This document shows positions 27,459 through 39,658 of a stretch of 64,000 nt of DNA, one piece after another (the stretch's first letter is position 1; every line of letters begins with the position of its first letter). The DNA is taken from positions 71,611 to 135,610 of the forward strand of contig SJOL01003073.1 in assembly GCA_004794785.1 (NCBI GenBank). The letters run 5' to 3'. The notes beneath the pieces are model-generated. The model worked only from the letters and a program-made list of their open reading frames with translations, was not told the origin of the DNA and did no database searches. The position numbers were made by a program, and so were the translations under genes. Source of the stretch: Opisthorchis felineus (taxonomy: Eukaryota; Platyhelminthes; Trematoda; Opisthorchiida; Opisthorchiidae).

Positions 27459-27762
27459 ATGCGCATCTCTTTGGAGGCAGCCTGCTTCTAATGGTGCAAA
27501 TAAATCTGAGATTGAGCCAACTTGCTCTACTATTGGGAGTCACGCTATTGGGGGCGGTGCTCTATTAGGTTTGGATAGTAATTTTCTGATACTTACACTG
27601 CAAGATTCACATCTAATTAAACAGCAGATGGCACTTGGTTCGATGTATAACTGCTTGGTGTTGTTTTCAGGACAACAAGGGAGGAATCGTTTGGTATTCC
27701 AAGCGACAAAATCCACACTTTCTGTTGATTCTGACGACCTAGGCAAAAGTTTGGTTAGTTAA
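27459..27762 (+). CDS. possible exon pair, unrecognised protein
   Basis: Acceptors TGTTTTCAG precede 27459 and 27671. A TTAG|GTTTGG donor at 27568 would define a 102-base intron that keeps frame. The frame is open throughout (including across the intron) to TAA at 27762. Spliced, it reads ANKSEIEPTCSTIGSHAIGG, then GALLG joined to QQGRNRLVFQATKS. The N terminus is missing and no family was recognised. Confidence 0.38.
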
Positions 27763-27784
27763 CAAATGACTGAAATGACTGACA

Positions 27785-28005
27785 GTAATGTCAATAATAA
27801 GAATAATAATAATCAAACAATCGTTCAGATGTAGCAACCCTTCCGTACCTACCCGCCATACCCCCCAGAGGATGGAAGGGGTGTGAGATACTCCTGATCG
27901 CTCAGGCCTAGAGAAGAGTAATCGATATACTAGCTTTGGGGTACGAACCACTCACCTTCCGATCAATAAGTTCACTCCTTAACCACTGAGCTAACTGTTA
28001 ACTGG
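27785..28005 (-). mobile_element. tRNA-derived SINE with (ATT)n tail
   Basis: On the reverse strand the head has TTAGCTCAGTGGTTAAGG (A box TAGCTCAGTGG, an exact TRGYNNANNNG match) and GTGGTTCGTACC (B box). The tail is (ATT)n at the low-coordinate end, near 27790-27815. It aligns with the copy at 31855-32056 over head, body (TCTCACACC, TACGGAAGGGTTG) and tail. The cloverleaf is broken, so it is not a tRNA gene. Confidence 0.7.
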
Positions 28006-28762
28006 CAAGAATGAGTGAACACAAGTTTCTTATTTTCACATAATATAAAAACGCGTAATTTCACAGAGGAATGAAGCTTACGCTTACCATTTTTTTAGGC
28101 ACTTAATCTGTCCCAAATGATCAGTTTTTACGTATAGTTTGAGGGAGTTAGAAAACTTTCGAACATGACCTTCATCAACTTCGTCATCTTATGAATATAC
28201 GTCTTACGTTTCAATGCTGGTTTAACTCAAGCTTTACAGAAAATTAAAACGGTGCTATTTCCCACTACTAGGTAGTGCATCATTAAATTTTTCTGACGCT
28301 TTCAATCCACAATATCCAGATGCTCTTTCCGTTAAGCAAAAGAATAAAGCTACCAATGTTGCGTAAAAGTGGTTTAGTCTTTCCTATGTTCCTAAGTCTG
28401 CAAAGCAAAATTAACTTGTGTGATCCTTTGGTATAAACATTCCATGTTCGGTTACCTGACAGTAACCAAAACGGAATCTCTACAACCTCAATATATACCC
28501 GATCGCAACTATGATCCTCAAGTATGGAGTTGCTCACTTTGCAAATTCTCAGTGTGCGCAGACATTCAGTTCTATGTGTAAGTTTTTAAGAAAGTCTACT
28601 GTCACATGCGAATAGTTATCTGGTCACATTTGATTCACAGTGCAATTCCGTATGAGAGCTTCATAGTTGTTAGGTCAACCATTCCTACTCATTTTCTCAG
28701 AATTAGCGTTATTTACACTAACTCGTTTACCTAGGTTGATACAAATAGCCTAAACTAAATGG
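28006..28762. other. no exon seen; probable upstream region of the next gene
   Basis: A CTAG acceptor-like site at 28735, just before the start codon at 28763, could begin an exon that carries the 5' UTR. Confidence 0.3.
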
Positions 28763-31123
28763 ATGTTTGAGAATAGCGTCCATTTAAAGGACTGGCATGA
28801 GCCACCGAAAGCTGGTCTGATAAAGCGACCACATTCGCTTAGACGATGGATACGGACGTTAGATAGAGTACGTGATACACAGTGGCTCATGGCATTTTTA
28901 TTTGTTCCTGTTATTTGGCATAACTCGTTCGTACTGTTTCTCTATTTAATGTGTTGACTGATTTAGGAGTCTAATCGCCAAGTTCTTCAGTTACGCAAAC
29001 AAGCTTCCATGGAAGGCAATACTGAATCAGTTGATGTGACGACAGCTGGTTTGAGTAACGGATGCTGGTTAGCATCATCAACATCAGTAGTGACAATGAT
29101 GCTTCACTGGCGTGTTGGATAGCTAGCAGAAATCATAGTTGAATTTATACCGCAGAAGTCCGCATATAGCAGAACGTGAGAGTAGTGTCATAACAACTGC
29201 CGACATAACGGAGGCTTAATATTTTTATCCCAGCAACCAGTTAATGTAAGTACTCATTCCTATAGAGAATACCCTTGAGAAAGGTCAGAATCCTCCTGCT
29301 GTGCGGAAGCTTATGTAAAAGAAATGAGATCTTCCTGAGATCGTCCTATTTGACCTATAACACCAATCTGCAGCCTCCCTTCTCGACGGTTGTGTACATA
29401 TATTGTTTTGTTAGCAAAAGACACAAAAAAGTGCTTTTGTTTTCACAAATTTTTGTTTCGGTTGTTTTAAGCAAGTGTAATCTGCAAAAACAAATGTGGT
29501 GCGGGATTCCGCGTATGCTGAACGACAGTGATCAATGAGGCACTGAAAGGACAGCTACAATCTCCTGGTAAGCACTCAATGTCAACTACTCAGCTGAAAC
29601 GGCTTGGGACGGGAACCGAATTTTATCAGAGGGGTACAAGATCGCAGCTGCAAGTGTTCCATCGGTGCGACATTCAAATGGTGTAGTTTGTGGACTTGAG
29701 ATGTTATCAGAAGTGCAGCCCACTTTTGAAAGAAGCGAATATATGGCCGGCGCTGAACTGTTGAAAACAGGTAAAACTAGGTAAGCTTCGTGTACACGCT
29801 CTAATTATTGGGGGTTACTGCAGGAAACAAACCCTAAATTTTTATTGGTAACCTGGACAATTATATACTAAGTAAAATCGTTTAGTGAAATGATGCTGGG
29901 AATGTTTCAATCACCTGAGTGGCCAGAACAACCTAAAAGCATGCGGAATATTTGCATAATTTGTTTTAGGATCAAGTGTTTTCTGATGCAGTGTTACTAT
30001 TTTAAGGGATTCAGCAGTAAAATAACTGACACCAAAATAAAATCGTTCTCCCTTGCAACGGTTTTTCTTCAAAGAACTTTTCCCAGAAGGGAAGAATCGA
30101 GGGGGTAAACGAAGGAGTGGAATTTAGAACGCCGATATTGTGAAAACTTGAAAATATGTTTGTCCTAAATTTCTATTTCTTAACGCCGGAAGGTGTGATA
30201 AAAGTATACTGTAACCCCGTTGTATGATGGGCGGAGTACTCAAAGTAGAAAGAAACAAAAATTTTTGGTAAACATCTGACTGGTTCTCTGCTAACTCAGC
30301 AAAAACCAACTGGATTAGCTAGTGAAATACATTGCTTTTAGCAAACTACATTGTTAAATGGTACGACTATTTTGTTGGAATACCGATAGAAGTACGAATA
30401 AAATATCTACAGTCAGGCAAACGGCTAACTACCATGAGAATGAAGTTAGCCAGACTACTCCGGTAAAGACAGAAATATACATAAAATGCTGGCAGTTGAA
30501 ACGAAGAGCTTCATTCACCGGGGTTGATTGAGTCCGTCCTGGTTGTGCTAGTCATTGCCAGTCAAAAAATGGTAACATATGCAGAAAACCATTAATAACG
30601 GATAGAATCTGCGGAGTGAACTTTATCTCGAAAGCTATGTGATCACAACCTCCGGATGAAAGCACAAATTACCAGCACTTGACTTCCTGGTAATTTGCCG
30701 CCCATGGTTTGTCACCCTAGAGGTGAATCAAACAACGCTTAAGATCATTTCGTTCTCCTCTCTAACCTCACTCACGTACGTGGACAAGCTGGCTGAAGTT
30801 TTCAGCTACAGTGAAAAATATCTTTTTGACTGGGAACTTGTGTCTTGGGGGAGAACGGAGAAGCTGTCTTACGAGGTTTCGCTGTCACACTATAATGTCT
30901 TAGTAAACTTTGGTCAGTTTCACAAAAGGTTTCCCGCTACGTTCTTCGTTTTGCTATCACGCATTCGATGTCTGTCACCCACCGCACTCACTTTATATGT
31001 GATGCATTGTCTCATGACATTAGCTATAAATTGACAATCCACCTAACTAGGTTAATGTTGTTCTTGCATTCCAGCTATCTCAACCCTGATCTTGTTGTAA
31101 CAAGCGTCAAATGCTCTAAGTGA
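28763..31123 (+). CDS. seven-exon gene, hypothetical protein of 208 residues
   Basis: Proposed exons: 28763-28867, 28967-29048, 29630-29770, 30413-30462, 30562-30638, 30806-30928 and 31075-31123. Every junction is GT/AG, and the phases (0, 1, 1, 0, 2, 2) join without a break. The total is 627 bases, exactly 209 codons with the stop. A TAA lies nine bases in frame before the ATG, and no AG lies between, so 28763 is the likely start. Acceptors are mostly good (ATTTTATCAG, GTCATTGCCAG, TTGCATTCCAG). Donors after exons 5 (AT|GTGATC) and 6 (AG|GTTTCC) are weak. The N terminus is basic (RPHSLRRWIRTLDR); exon 2 reads QVLQLRKQASMEGN; the C-terminal half is rich in aromatics (YLFDWELVSWG). I see no signal peptide or membrane segment and recognise no family. 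Confidence 0.6.
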
Positions 31124-31854
31124 AATATGACAGCTGGTATTCGGAAACAGCACAGGTATAGAAGAAGGATGATATGACTCAGTTAACGCATTCAGTCCGT
31201 TTAAAAGTCTAAAGGATTTTAGCTACAAAATAGAAAGCCACAGTCCAGCAAATTTCGTGACGTTCGTTGTTCTATCATGTTCTCCTTACCTTGTGATTTT
31301 CATGCAGGCCGTCCTTATATAGGCTTTGCGAGGCCAAAAAGCCTTCAAGAAGAATGACACCGACACTGCATGTGCGGCACTTTGACGCCGTCCATCGGTG
31401 TAAACTGCACTCATTCAGCACTTCATGCTGATATATTATTGCAGATTTCAGACTGAATTTCAACAACACACACAATTCCTGCCTCTCCATTCGGTCTGGT
31501 GTGGAACTAGGTCACTGGAAACGTTGGTAGTGTTGTTCCAAACCAAGCACTGAGACTCGTCACTACGTGACTTTGTAAGCCACTCCAAACACCAAAGTAG
31601 AATTGAAGGATCAAACTGTTTGTTCTACCTCTAAGGAGCATTTCCGATGCATAGAGTCCCCCTTCAAACTGTTCTACTGGAAACCTTTGGGAAAATAAAT
31701 CACATCACTGATCTGTGTTGAAGCTTACTTTTCGAAAGGGTCTTCCCAGACGCGCAGTTCATTTTCACGAGGAGCAAAGATTCGGAAATGTTCAGCTGAC
31801 GCAGTAAGTGAAGAAGTCCTCATCTGATCATAGTCATGTTGGACAACAAAATAC
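31124..31854. other. no exon seen; 3' flank of the preceding gene
   Basis: The nearest clear AATAAA is near 31690, about 570 bases after the stop, so the poly(A) site is uncertain. Confidence 0.3.
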
Positions 31855-32056
31855 CTCACATTATAAAATAATAATGGTAATCTTTCAGCTGTAACACCCT
31901 TTCGGTGCCTAAATGTCATGCCGTACGAAGGGAGCACGGGACTGAGAAAGTGATAGGCACTGCTTAATCTAGGCAGAAGCAGTCAACGTTCAGTTCGAAC
32001 CATGGACCTTCGGGTCACCAAGTTCATGCCTTAACCACCGAGCTAGCCTGGTTCGA
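31855..32056 (-). mobile_element. tRNA-derived SINE with (ATT)n tail
   Basis: On the reverse strand: GCTAGCTCGGTGGTTAAGG (A box, one mismatch), CATGGTTCGAACTG (B box), a body ending GGCACCGAAAGGGTGTTACA, and ATTATTATT next to 31860. It is the same family and orientation as 27785-28005. Confidence 0.7.
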
Positions 32057-32736
32057 AGTTTCTCACAACGTTAACATGACCCAATCATACATTAGATAAA
32101 ACGAAATAGGAACAAAACACCAAACCCCATTAATGGTTGTAATTCTACGATTCAGTTCAAAGATGGTTTCAAACACACTCTACTATAAATGGTCATTTGC
32201 AATAAATACCTGGTCAGACTAAACAATTGATAGCTGGAATGACCTTAAAACCATTTTTGGAGATTTTGGATGTTGAAACTTCTTCGCAAAAAAGCAACTG
32301 GAATCCTTACAAAACACACGATAAGAATGCTAGCAAATGAAGAGTTTTGATACCGAGTATATTGTTCGGTTTGAGAGGCTCCAAAATTTCACATTCCTAT
32401 ATGTCCGCAGATAAGTATTGGGCTATCGTACGGATCACAATCTGTGAATGGAATAGGTGGGATTTCATGTGTATACCTTCATCTGGTGAGCTCGCCCAAA
32501 CTCTACTGGTTATGGACAGAGGACAAAAGCGAAAATAAGTCTCACATTTAGCAAGCAAACCTATACGTTGATGGATTGGGATGTGGGAAAAAGCGTCGGC
32601 TTTTTTAAGCCTGTGAGTCTAGTAATACGGAAAACAGAAGGTTGAACACCACGTCACTAGAAATTTGTCCATGGATTTTAAATAAGAGTTTCCAACATAG
32701 CTACTTTTCCAAACACCACTTTAAAAAGTAGTGGTT
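32057..32736. other. no gene seen
   Basis: Short frames only. Confidence 0.35.
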
Positions 32737-32751
32737 ATGAAGGCAACTAGT

Positions 32752-32851
32752 CACAATGATTCTGAAAACCCTTCGACAGCACACGATAGTTTCGCCCTTT
32801 ACTATTTGGGCACACCAGGTAGGAGCAGTTAGCGAGTTTCCGTCAACCTTA
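32752..32851 (-). ncRNA. degenerate hammerhead (family 1)
   Basis: On the reverse strand, GACGGAAACTCGC starts stem I. The core reads CTGGTGTG in place of CTGATGAG, then GGGCGAAAC. ATC stands at the cleavage site. The core mutation should abolish activity. Confidence 0.5.
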
Positions 32852-33082
32852 AGTTCTACTTGAAACCAAATTGCACGAAATTAGCGAAATGCACTCATCT
32901 GGATACCAATTTGGTCCTCACAAGACTCACCTAAAACCCAGCTGACTCACTCTTTTGTGATTCTCTTTAGCCAAATGTGAATCACAATGGCTGGTTTTCA
33001 GGTGAGTCACCCGTGGAAACCAAATTGGTATGTAATTGAATGAACCATCGATTTTCGTACAATTCGGGTTCAAGTGCAACAT

Positions 33083-33178
33083 AAGGCTGACGGAAACTCG
33101 GGTAATGCGCTTTCCTGATGAGCCACAGTAGGACGGGCGAAAACGGTCGTGGGATCTCGAAGAGTTTTCCGCAACCTT
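33083..33178 (+). ncRNA. hammerhead ribozyme, largely conserved (family 1)
   Basis: CTGATGAG is at 33115-33122, CGAAAA at 33138-33143 and the GTC cleavage triplet at 33146-33148. Stem I pairs 33092-33099 (GGAAACTC) with 33162-33169 (GAGTTTTC). One stem III base is changed (ACGGT for CCGGT) and stem II is weaker than at 8108-8121. Confidence 0.65.
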
Positions 33179-33340
33179 GTGAGGAGTTCCCTTTATCAAA
33201 TTATACTACAACATCTCGACTTTATTGTTCCAAAGGAAACGTACAGCGGTTTTTGTGTAACGCTCAGTTGAAGATTACCATAAACGGGAGTTTCACCTGG
33301 GATTCAGTTGAGTCTCCCTTGAAAAACAAGATAATGTGCT

Positions 33341-34462
33341 AATGAGTCTATTTTTTGAAACAGTGGTAATATTATAACGGAGCGAATTGTGACATAACCG
33401 GCCGGATGCGTTCGAGTAGAATCGTTCCATTTATTTTATGCACACACGTTTATCTACATGAATTATGAGTCCTTTGCTGAGCCCTTGTTGCCTTTGTTGA
33501 GCTCACCCTTTTTAACTACCAAGTTTCTGGCTACGAAGTGATTTGCTCCGTCATAAATTGTGCTTTGGATAGTTACTCCGAACGGATAGACGAAAAATTC
33601 TATGACATTTTGCCTGCTTGCAGATTTCAAAACGCAGTTGCTTTGAACTAGCATGGCGTATTTCAAACACGAGATTCAGCTGTGTAATTTGTCTCATTTT
33701 CAACTGATGGAACTATCATTGACCTACAGCTTGTTTAGTGACTGTTCATGCGAATGGTGCAATTTACAGCGAACGCTATAAGGTACGACCGAGTTTGGCT
33801 TGTATACAAAACCCTTCTCAAAATTTTAACGAGAACCTCGGTTGCTGCAGAGAAACACCGAGGTGATAATAACACCGGCCAATTAGGCTTTAATAGGAAA
33901 CAAGTTTTACCAGAGATAACAGTGACTTTCGAGCCTCAATGTGCTCAATCAGACTCTTGATTTATACGCTTGGTCTCAACTTTGCTGTCGGAGGGGTTCG
34001 TACAACTGCAAACTTTGCATCAAAGTCAGAAGAAAGTTGTCTATTTCCAAACCAGTTCAACAGTATTATAGTATTCTAACGAATTAACCAGAATAAAACG
34101 CACCGAGAGAACTGAAGCTTCTTAATGAAACCTGCCAAAGGGGCAGGACAGGTGAGAGTTCGATTCGTACATATGTACAACTGAATGATTCCGCTACATA
34201 TTGTACAACGGCTGTCACCAGGAGCAAGTGTGGCTCAGTGATTCACGTCATAGTAAGGTATAGCAACGACAAATCTGACTCATCCTCAAAGTGCGAACGC
34301 AATTCCTTCACTGAATGAATAGTAAGCCTCTTGAAGATTTTCCCTCTAATAGGCAGTCCTGTGACACGTTGGGCTAATTTCCTGACCCCCTTAAGGACAC
34401 AATCAACGTAAAGGCAAACACACACTCTGGTACCAGGCTTTGACTTTGGAAATTGCTCAAAA
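33341..34462. other. no confirmed gene
   Basis: Short frames (33463-33666 minus, 33748-33960 plus) without splice support. Confidence 0.35.
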
Positions 34463-34978
34463 TTACAGTGATCCCCGAAAGTATTCTAGGGATTCAGTTG
34501 AAAAATAGCCACAGAATGGAGTGCGGCACTCCTCAGGCACAGGAAAATCCATGCAACTGAGAAGTCCAATTAAGCATTCTGATACCATTGGTAAGTGGGT
34601 AAGGTCAAGCATGGTATATAGGAGGGCACCGGTGGATGCCCATCCGTACACCTCAAAACAGGACGTCGTGGGTTGGATTAGGTCAGTGTTAGAAACATCC
34701 TGTCGCCACCTATCTGGAGTTTTTTCACTAGGGGTAGCGAACTGCCAAGTTATCGTCACCCACATGGACAGTATGATCAGTAAAAATAGGAATGATGAAG
34801 CTGCTCCGTTCTCATTCGAAGAGTGAAAGCCTAATGTGAAAGAATGTAAAGCTGATTGGGCTAGAGAGATTTTTGACGACAGATCTCCCTCCACCCAGAC
34901 TGTTAAGTTAAATTTTCTCATCCTTGAATCTTGAAAATAGTGTTGGATATACAGTTCATCACAAAATAACACAGTCAC
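34463..34978 (-). CDS. possible coding segment with one membrane span, unrecognised
   Basis: This is a 171-codon frame on the minus strand. A possible acceptor (CACTATTTTCAAG, then ATTCAAGG) lies near 34929 in the same frame, so it could be a terminal exon. It contains a hydrophobic helix (SSFLFLLIILSMWVTITW), then a polar stretch (EKTPDRWRQDVSNTD) and a cysteine-containing C terminus (MDFPVPEECRTPF). In sequence this AT-rich a random frame of this length is unlikely but possible. A shorter plus-strand frame overlaps antisense. Confidence 0.4.
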   Translation of the reverse strand: MTVLFCDELYIQHYFQDSRMRKFNLTVWVEGDLSSKISLAQSALHSFTLGFHSSNENGAASSFLFLLIILSMWVTITWQFATPSEKTPDRWRQDVSNTDLIQPTTSCFEVYGWASTGALLYTMLDLTHLPMVSECLIGLLSCMDFPVPEECRTPFCGYFSTESLEYFRGSL

Positions 34979-35804
34979 ACATAAAAGGTGTCTGGATCCA
35001 TCTATGTCTACCAGATGACTGTTACCTGAGCAGTGGTTAGAAGTTTATGACCCACTTCATACCATAATTGGGTATGTTTTGAGGATAAAGCCGAAACCGT
35101 TGTATTAAGGACGGGTTGAGGAAAGCAAGGCAAGAGCTTTCCAAGCAGAGTAAGTGTAGCACATCAACTTTAGATAACATGAACATCTTCATTGACAAAG
35201 ATCCAGCATACCTCTTTGTTGGTTACTGCTATATTCTCCAGGCAGTCGAGCATCTGGCTAATAATGGTGAGACAAGGTGATCAGATTTGCAAGGAAGCGG
35301 AAATGTGAAACTGTAACTTTGAAAACAACTATTTTAACAAGAAGACCGGATTAGGGAAGCGCGCTTTTTTACGTTTGCTGAATTCTTGCGTCGTTTTCTG
35401 CTGCAATTCAGGTTCACCACACATTGACATGTTCGAGACATGACAGCAAGTGAAAGCAGCTAGCTCTTGTTGTCCTTTTCACTTTTTATCAGATATCTGG
35501 ATCCCTCTCAAGTGTTAATAAGATTTGCTTAATTCAGCAAACATATTTTAATTCTGTATTACCCGTTTGTACAGAGTTTCTGAACCGGCGAAATCCCCAA
35601 AGCAAGATTTCAAGGTTTCACTGAGAGGGGTTCCAAGGTTAGGAGACATCTACTGCCGCAACACTAACTATATGTAAGATTTATTGTTACATTACCATGG
35701 TAACAGTTCCTGCTAAATTCACGCAAATGTTTGTTGTTGCTCATGACATAAGTTTCCATCATCAGAGGTGTTTCGTGGTCGGCAGCACCAACAGCATCCT
35801 TATA

Positions 35805-35830
35805 GTCATCATCATCATTACCATTATTAG

Positions 35831-35864
<34 letters not shown>

Positions 35865-35870
35865 GACAGC
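35805..35870. repeat. (ATC/ATT)n microsatellite
   Basis: ATC and ATT trinucleotides in an imperfect run. Confidence 0.9.
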
Positions 35871-36271
35871 AACACACTGTGTTAGTGAATGCTGTCACTC
35901 AACTCTCATGAGGAAAGAATACCTTAGTAAATAGTGGAAGAAAAGTGAAGGGGTTATGATTAAGCTTAGATAACATGTTGTCCATAAATAAGAGGGCCAA
36001 GAACAAAGTGCCTACACTTTCAAACTGCTGGGCGGTAATGTCATACTTGCGTAGCCCTATTGAGCTTCCATCCCTGTGCGAAGACAGCCATTTGGGCCAT
36101 AGCCGGGAAGTCACGGATATCCCACGATACCCATTTTGACCCGAACCAATTTCATTTTGCAATGCCACGTCAGGAATAGTCACCCGGGTTAGGAGTCGAA
36201 AACAGCACTTCCTCTGGTGTAGGGGGGTCGTTCGTGCACCGTAGATATCCAGACCACAGTAAACCGATACA

Positions 36272-36836
36272 CTACGCCTGTGGCCCTGGTGATTCTCCTC
36301 CGTTTCCTAGGGCTACATGCTGCGGAAGTGCAGCGGATACCTGAAGAATCCTACAAAGGCATACATGACTGAACATTTGGAGACGACGTTTAGCAATCAT
36401 GGAATGAGACCGCCTGTGAAGCGTTCTACTCCTCTTGGAATTCTGTACAGGTACAAAATCAACATGTGGCAACACGAGTCAGGTGCACATTGTGTGTAGA
36501 GTTTTCTTTCTGAGTGCACCTATTCCCAAATGCTGCAGAGCTGAGAGATGTGTGAAACCCAAAAACGTTCTCGGGCCCAGGACTTTCACTGATCAAAATG
36601 CTCGCCACCCTACAATTAACAGATTGGCGAATGCACATCAAAAATTCTACTAGTGGTGGAGAGAAACCTGGTGAATGGATAACCATCCGGGTGAAAGCCT
36701 GTAAAATTGTATCCGGGTTTGAGTAGAAATAACATAAGTGCACATAATGTGACCTTCCTTCTGTTGGGCTTGTCATGCGGCAGAAGTCGATCGTGCCACA
36801 CTGTGCCCAACTCTTCACCAGAATAATGGTTTGCAT
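36272..36836 (-). other. overlapping coding-like frames, unassigned
   Basis: Two minus-strand frames (36459-36836 and 36272-36475) overlap, with protein-like composition and a basic block (KRSRTLHRRSHSMIAKRRL). They are in different frames and no splice pair joins them. This may be a frameshifted repeat-encoded ORF. Confidence 0.2.
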
Positions 36837-36839
36837 GTC

Positions 36840-37550
36840 AGCTGGTCGATATCTATCGTTCTCCGGATCTTATGCTGTCAGAACGATCTACAGGATGCTG
36901 TTTCAAGGTCGCTTTACCTAATTCTTACTTGAATCAGATGAACTAATTCATTTTTTCACTATTTATCCTCCTGTGACTTTTTTCAGTAGTCTTTCATACG
37001 TTTGTGATATGCCAATGGCAATCCAGTTAATACTATGTTCTCAGCTATCGCAGGACATGAGCTTGATGATTCAAATGATAGAGGTAAATTGCCTCGGGGC
37101 TTTTATTGCTCACACAGTTGAAGTACGGCAGGAAACACAGTGCTTCTACTAGTCTGAGGATGCAAAAGCTGGCCTGAGAATCCTATCTACCGACAGCATT
37201 AAACCCGTGTGGCCGACACAACAGTTCCGGCTTCTCTGCCATTTCCATCATGTTCTGGTTAACTGTATCCAGATTGGTTTCCTGAACAACCTTAGTTTAT
37301 ATAATGTAGTCGACTTTTGAAGTGGGTCCATTACCGGAGGTACATTTCCGTGCTTTGCTTATAGTTGTATCGGATTAAACCGGAGTACCGAAATAAACCG
37401 TGGGAACTAAGCGAATCGGAGGCAAAAGTGACATGCATTTTGGCTTTCACAATCCTGGAAATGACCGAGAGAAAAACAGTAAATTTTGCCCACAAGACGA
37501 GCTTGTTTTGTAGATGAATATTATCTTCATCACCATTGCCAAAAAAACAG
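36840..37550. other. no gene seen
   Basis: Nothing recognisable. Confidence 0.35.
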
Positions 37551-37554
37551 ATGA

Positions 37555-38078
37555 GGACACTGGCCTTTCACTGCCGTAAAACCACATCAATTTATTTCAA
37601 TAAGGCCTCATAATGGAAAGTAGAAACAAATGGGACAGGGAGGAGGACCCAGGGCTAACCTACAACAAACATCCAAGGTACCTACATCTCCAACACTCAG
37701 TCAGACAACCTAACTGTATGAACGCCACTGACATTGGTTAGCTCAAAAGTTTCGTAATAATATTCCTTCCTGCCATATCAAAATTTGTCCAGTTCCAGGT
37801 CTTCGCCACTCCAAGTTAAAAATCGGGAAACAGTCCCCCTCTCAGAATACATGGTCCAACCATCTTAGCTTACAATGCTGGATGCATTCCTTGAGTGAAG
37901 TACCTCTCTGCCTCGCCAAAAACCCGTCTCCTGACCACCGCACTGCGAATTCGTTGGTTCCAGGCTACTCCAGCTATACTTCTGAAAAATAGTTTGTCAA
38001 AGACCTGAAGATGTCTCACTTCCTTCGTCTGAAGTGGCCAGTTCTCACAGCCGTACAACAAAACAGCCCGCACAAATT
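37555..38078 (-). mobile_element. LINE 3' end relic (RTE/SR2-like reverse transcriptase C terminus)
   Basis: The reverse strand carries the signature RAVLLYGCENWPL, then EVRHLQVFDKLFFRSIAGVA and RSAVVRRRVFGEAE, typical of the C-terminal end of flatworm RTE/SR2-type reverse transcriptases. Compared with 23485-24075 it lacks most of the part between 37740 and 37850. The family signature tyrosine-gly-cys is intact, but the frame ends early and the element is 5' truncated. Confidence 0.8.
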
Positions 38079-39658
38079 ATTCAATTTATGACCTCTACGT
38101 ATCCGCCACCTGCTTATGACAATGATGAGGAAACACTCCATAATAGTCCGTGGTTTAACTTGTCTCTTTCTACAGGACAGAACCAATGAAAGATAGGGTC
38201 ATTTGACTTGATTAGTGTACAGGCTAAGGACTCAGTCTTGGAAATAAAGCAGCTTCCATTACTGAGATAAGCGCAGCAATGCCTTTGAAAGGCAAGAAGC
38301 CAGGCAGCAACTGGCCTTACTGTACGACTTCTTGCTCAGCAAACCGACAAGTAACACGGTGTCTGAGAGACGGCTGCACCACAGGATGACCCCGAATGAG
38401 CAACAAGGGAACGATAAGGCACTGCGGATAAGTCTGTTGCTATACAGTGCACTGGTGATGAACCAGAAGCTGACAGTTTCAACAATTTGAACATTGTTAG
38501 TTTAATAAGAGTGTGACTGGAAAGAATTTATTTGATAGCGATAAGTGCTCAAAAGTCATATCTTATTTGTTTAGTGGTTTGCAGATCAGAACCGTCAGAT
38601 TGAAGCGAATATTCCTTTTTTAAGGATGTTCATTCTAAAGTGAACTTTTCACAGTAGTTGTCAAGGTTAGTGCATGAAAATGGAATAAAATAACCTTTTG
38701 TGGGAGTAGACGGGTAACGAAATCCATGGTGTAGTAAAGGCAGTTTGAGTCTTGTTCTCAAGTTGTTCTACATTTGAACTGGCATGAGTTCACTCATGTA
38801 TTTCGCGGATGAAGCGCGTTTTCTGGTTCATCAAAACCTATCATTGACAACATTGTAAGCAAACAAGTAATTAATTTATTCAACTTTATCCTAAAGATTT
38901 ATGTGAAGTTTTTAGCTGAATAAAGAACTGTCTGCTTTCTATGAAGCTTGAATTACACCATAGGAACGTGATTAATCTTTGAATGGTCCAATGAACCAAG
39001 CCCACTGCCGTGGTGTTCGTGAGTTCACTGATTATTTCTGCTGTTCCAAACTTGAGAGAGATTCACATGAGCGCTGCTCTACAAAGAATTTAATTGATGA
39101 ACGTGGGAAAACCAGCCCTTCACATAAGCTCGGGTAGACGAAAACAAAATCAAGTTCTCACTAGTAGAAGGCACATTTCAAGTAAGGAAACGTAAAGTAA
39201 CCTTCGAGACAAAAACGATGAACTAGTTTCGAAATATGAAACCACCACTATCCTAAGTACCTCACTGACATAAGCTGGCATAGTTCTGTTCTAATCGAGG
39301 CGCTGTCCTTTAATTACATTAGTTCGGTTAATCTGTCTCTTAAAGCGTTCAGAATAAGTGTTGCATTAGGAAAAATGAACGCACTGTAGAATCTGATAAG
39401 CGGGAATTGGCAAAATGCTCTACAAGACTTGTGAAAGTTGCCTGAGCCCACAGGATAAGTTTCACCGTTCAAATGTTTAGGCTCAGAGTTGCAATAACGC
39501 AGATGTTGAGCATGTATATAGACAGAATTACTAGTCAATCAGGAAAAAGGGACCTCTCTAGAAGTTAACAGAGACTGAGTAAAGCAGAATAAATTTGGGC
39601 TGCGAAGTCGGTGTAATCTACTGTTGAGCCAGCAATGTCCCGCTCCACCGCTCCAAAA
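38079..39658. other. no exon seen; 3' flank of the next (minus) gene
   Basis: No close AATAAA is visible on the minus strand below 39659. The first clear one is near 38876. Confidence 0.3.

Larger units (their letters stand above)
32737..33340. mobile_element. head-to-head pair of family 1 hammerhead units
   Basis: A minus-strand unit (32737-32945) and a plus-strand unit (33000-33340) diverge from a short centre. Both carry, in the same order, the flank CCAAATTGGTAT, GGTTCAAGT or GGTTTCAAGT, GACGGAAACTCG and the hammerhead. In the plus unit the flank ATTCAGTTGAGTCTCCC recurs at about 33302-33318, roughly 300 bases after its counterpart near 33001. That suggests the source was a tandem or circular repeat. 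Confidence 0.65.

Noticed and set aside
27925..32056. tRNA genes suggested by good A and B boxes at 27.95 and 32.0 kb
   Set aside because: No acceptor stem or anticodon arm forms, and both continue into the same SINE body with an (ATT)n tail.
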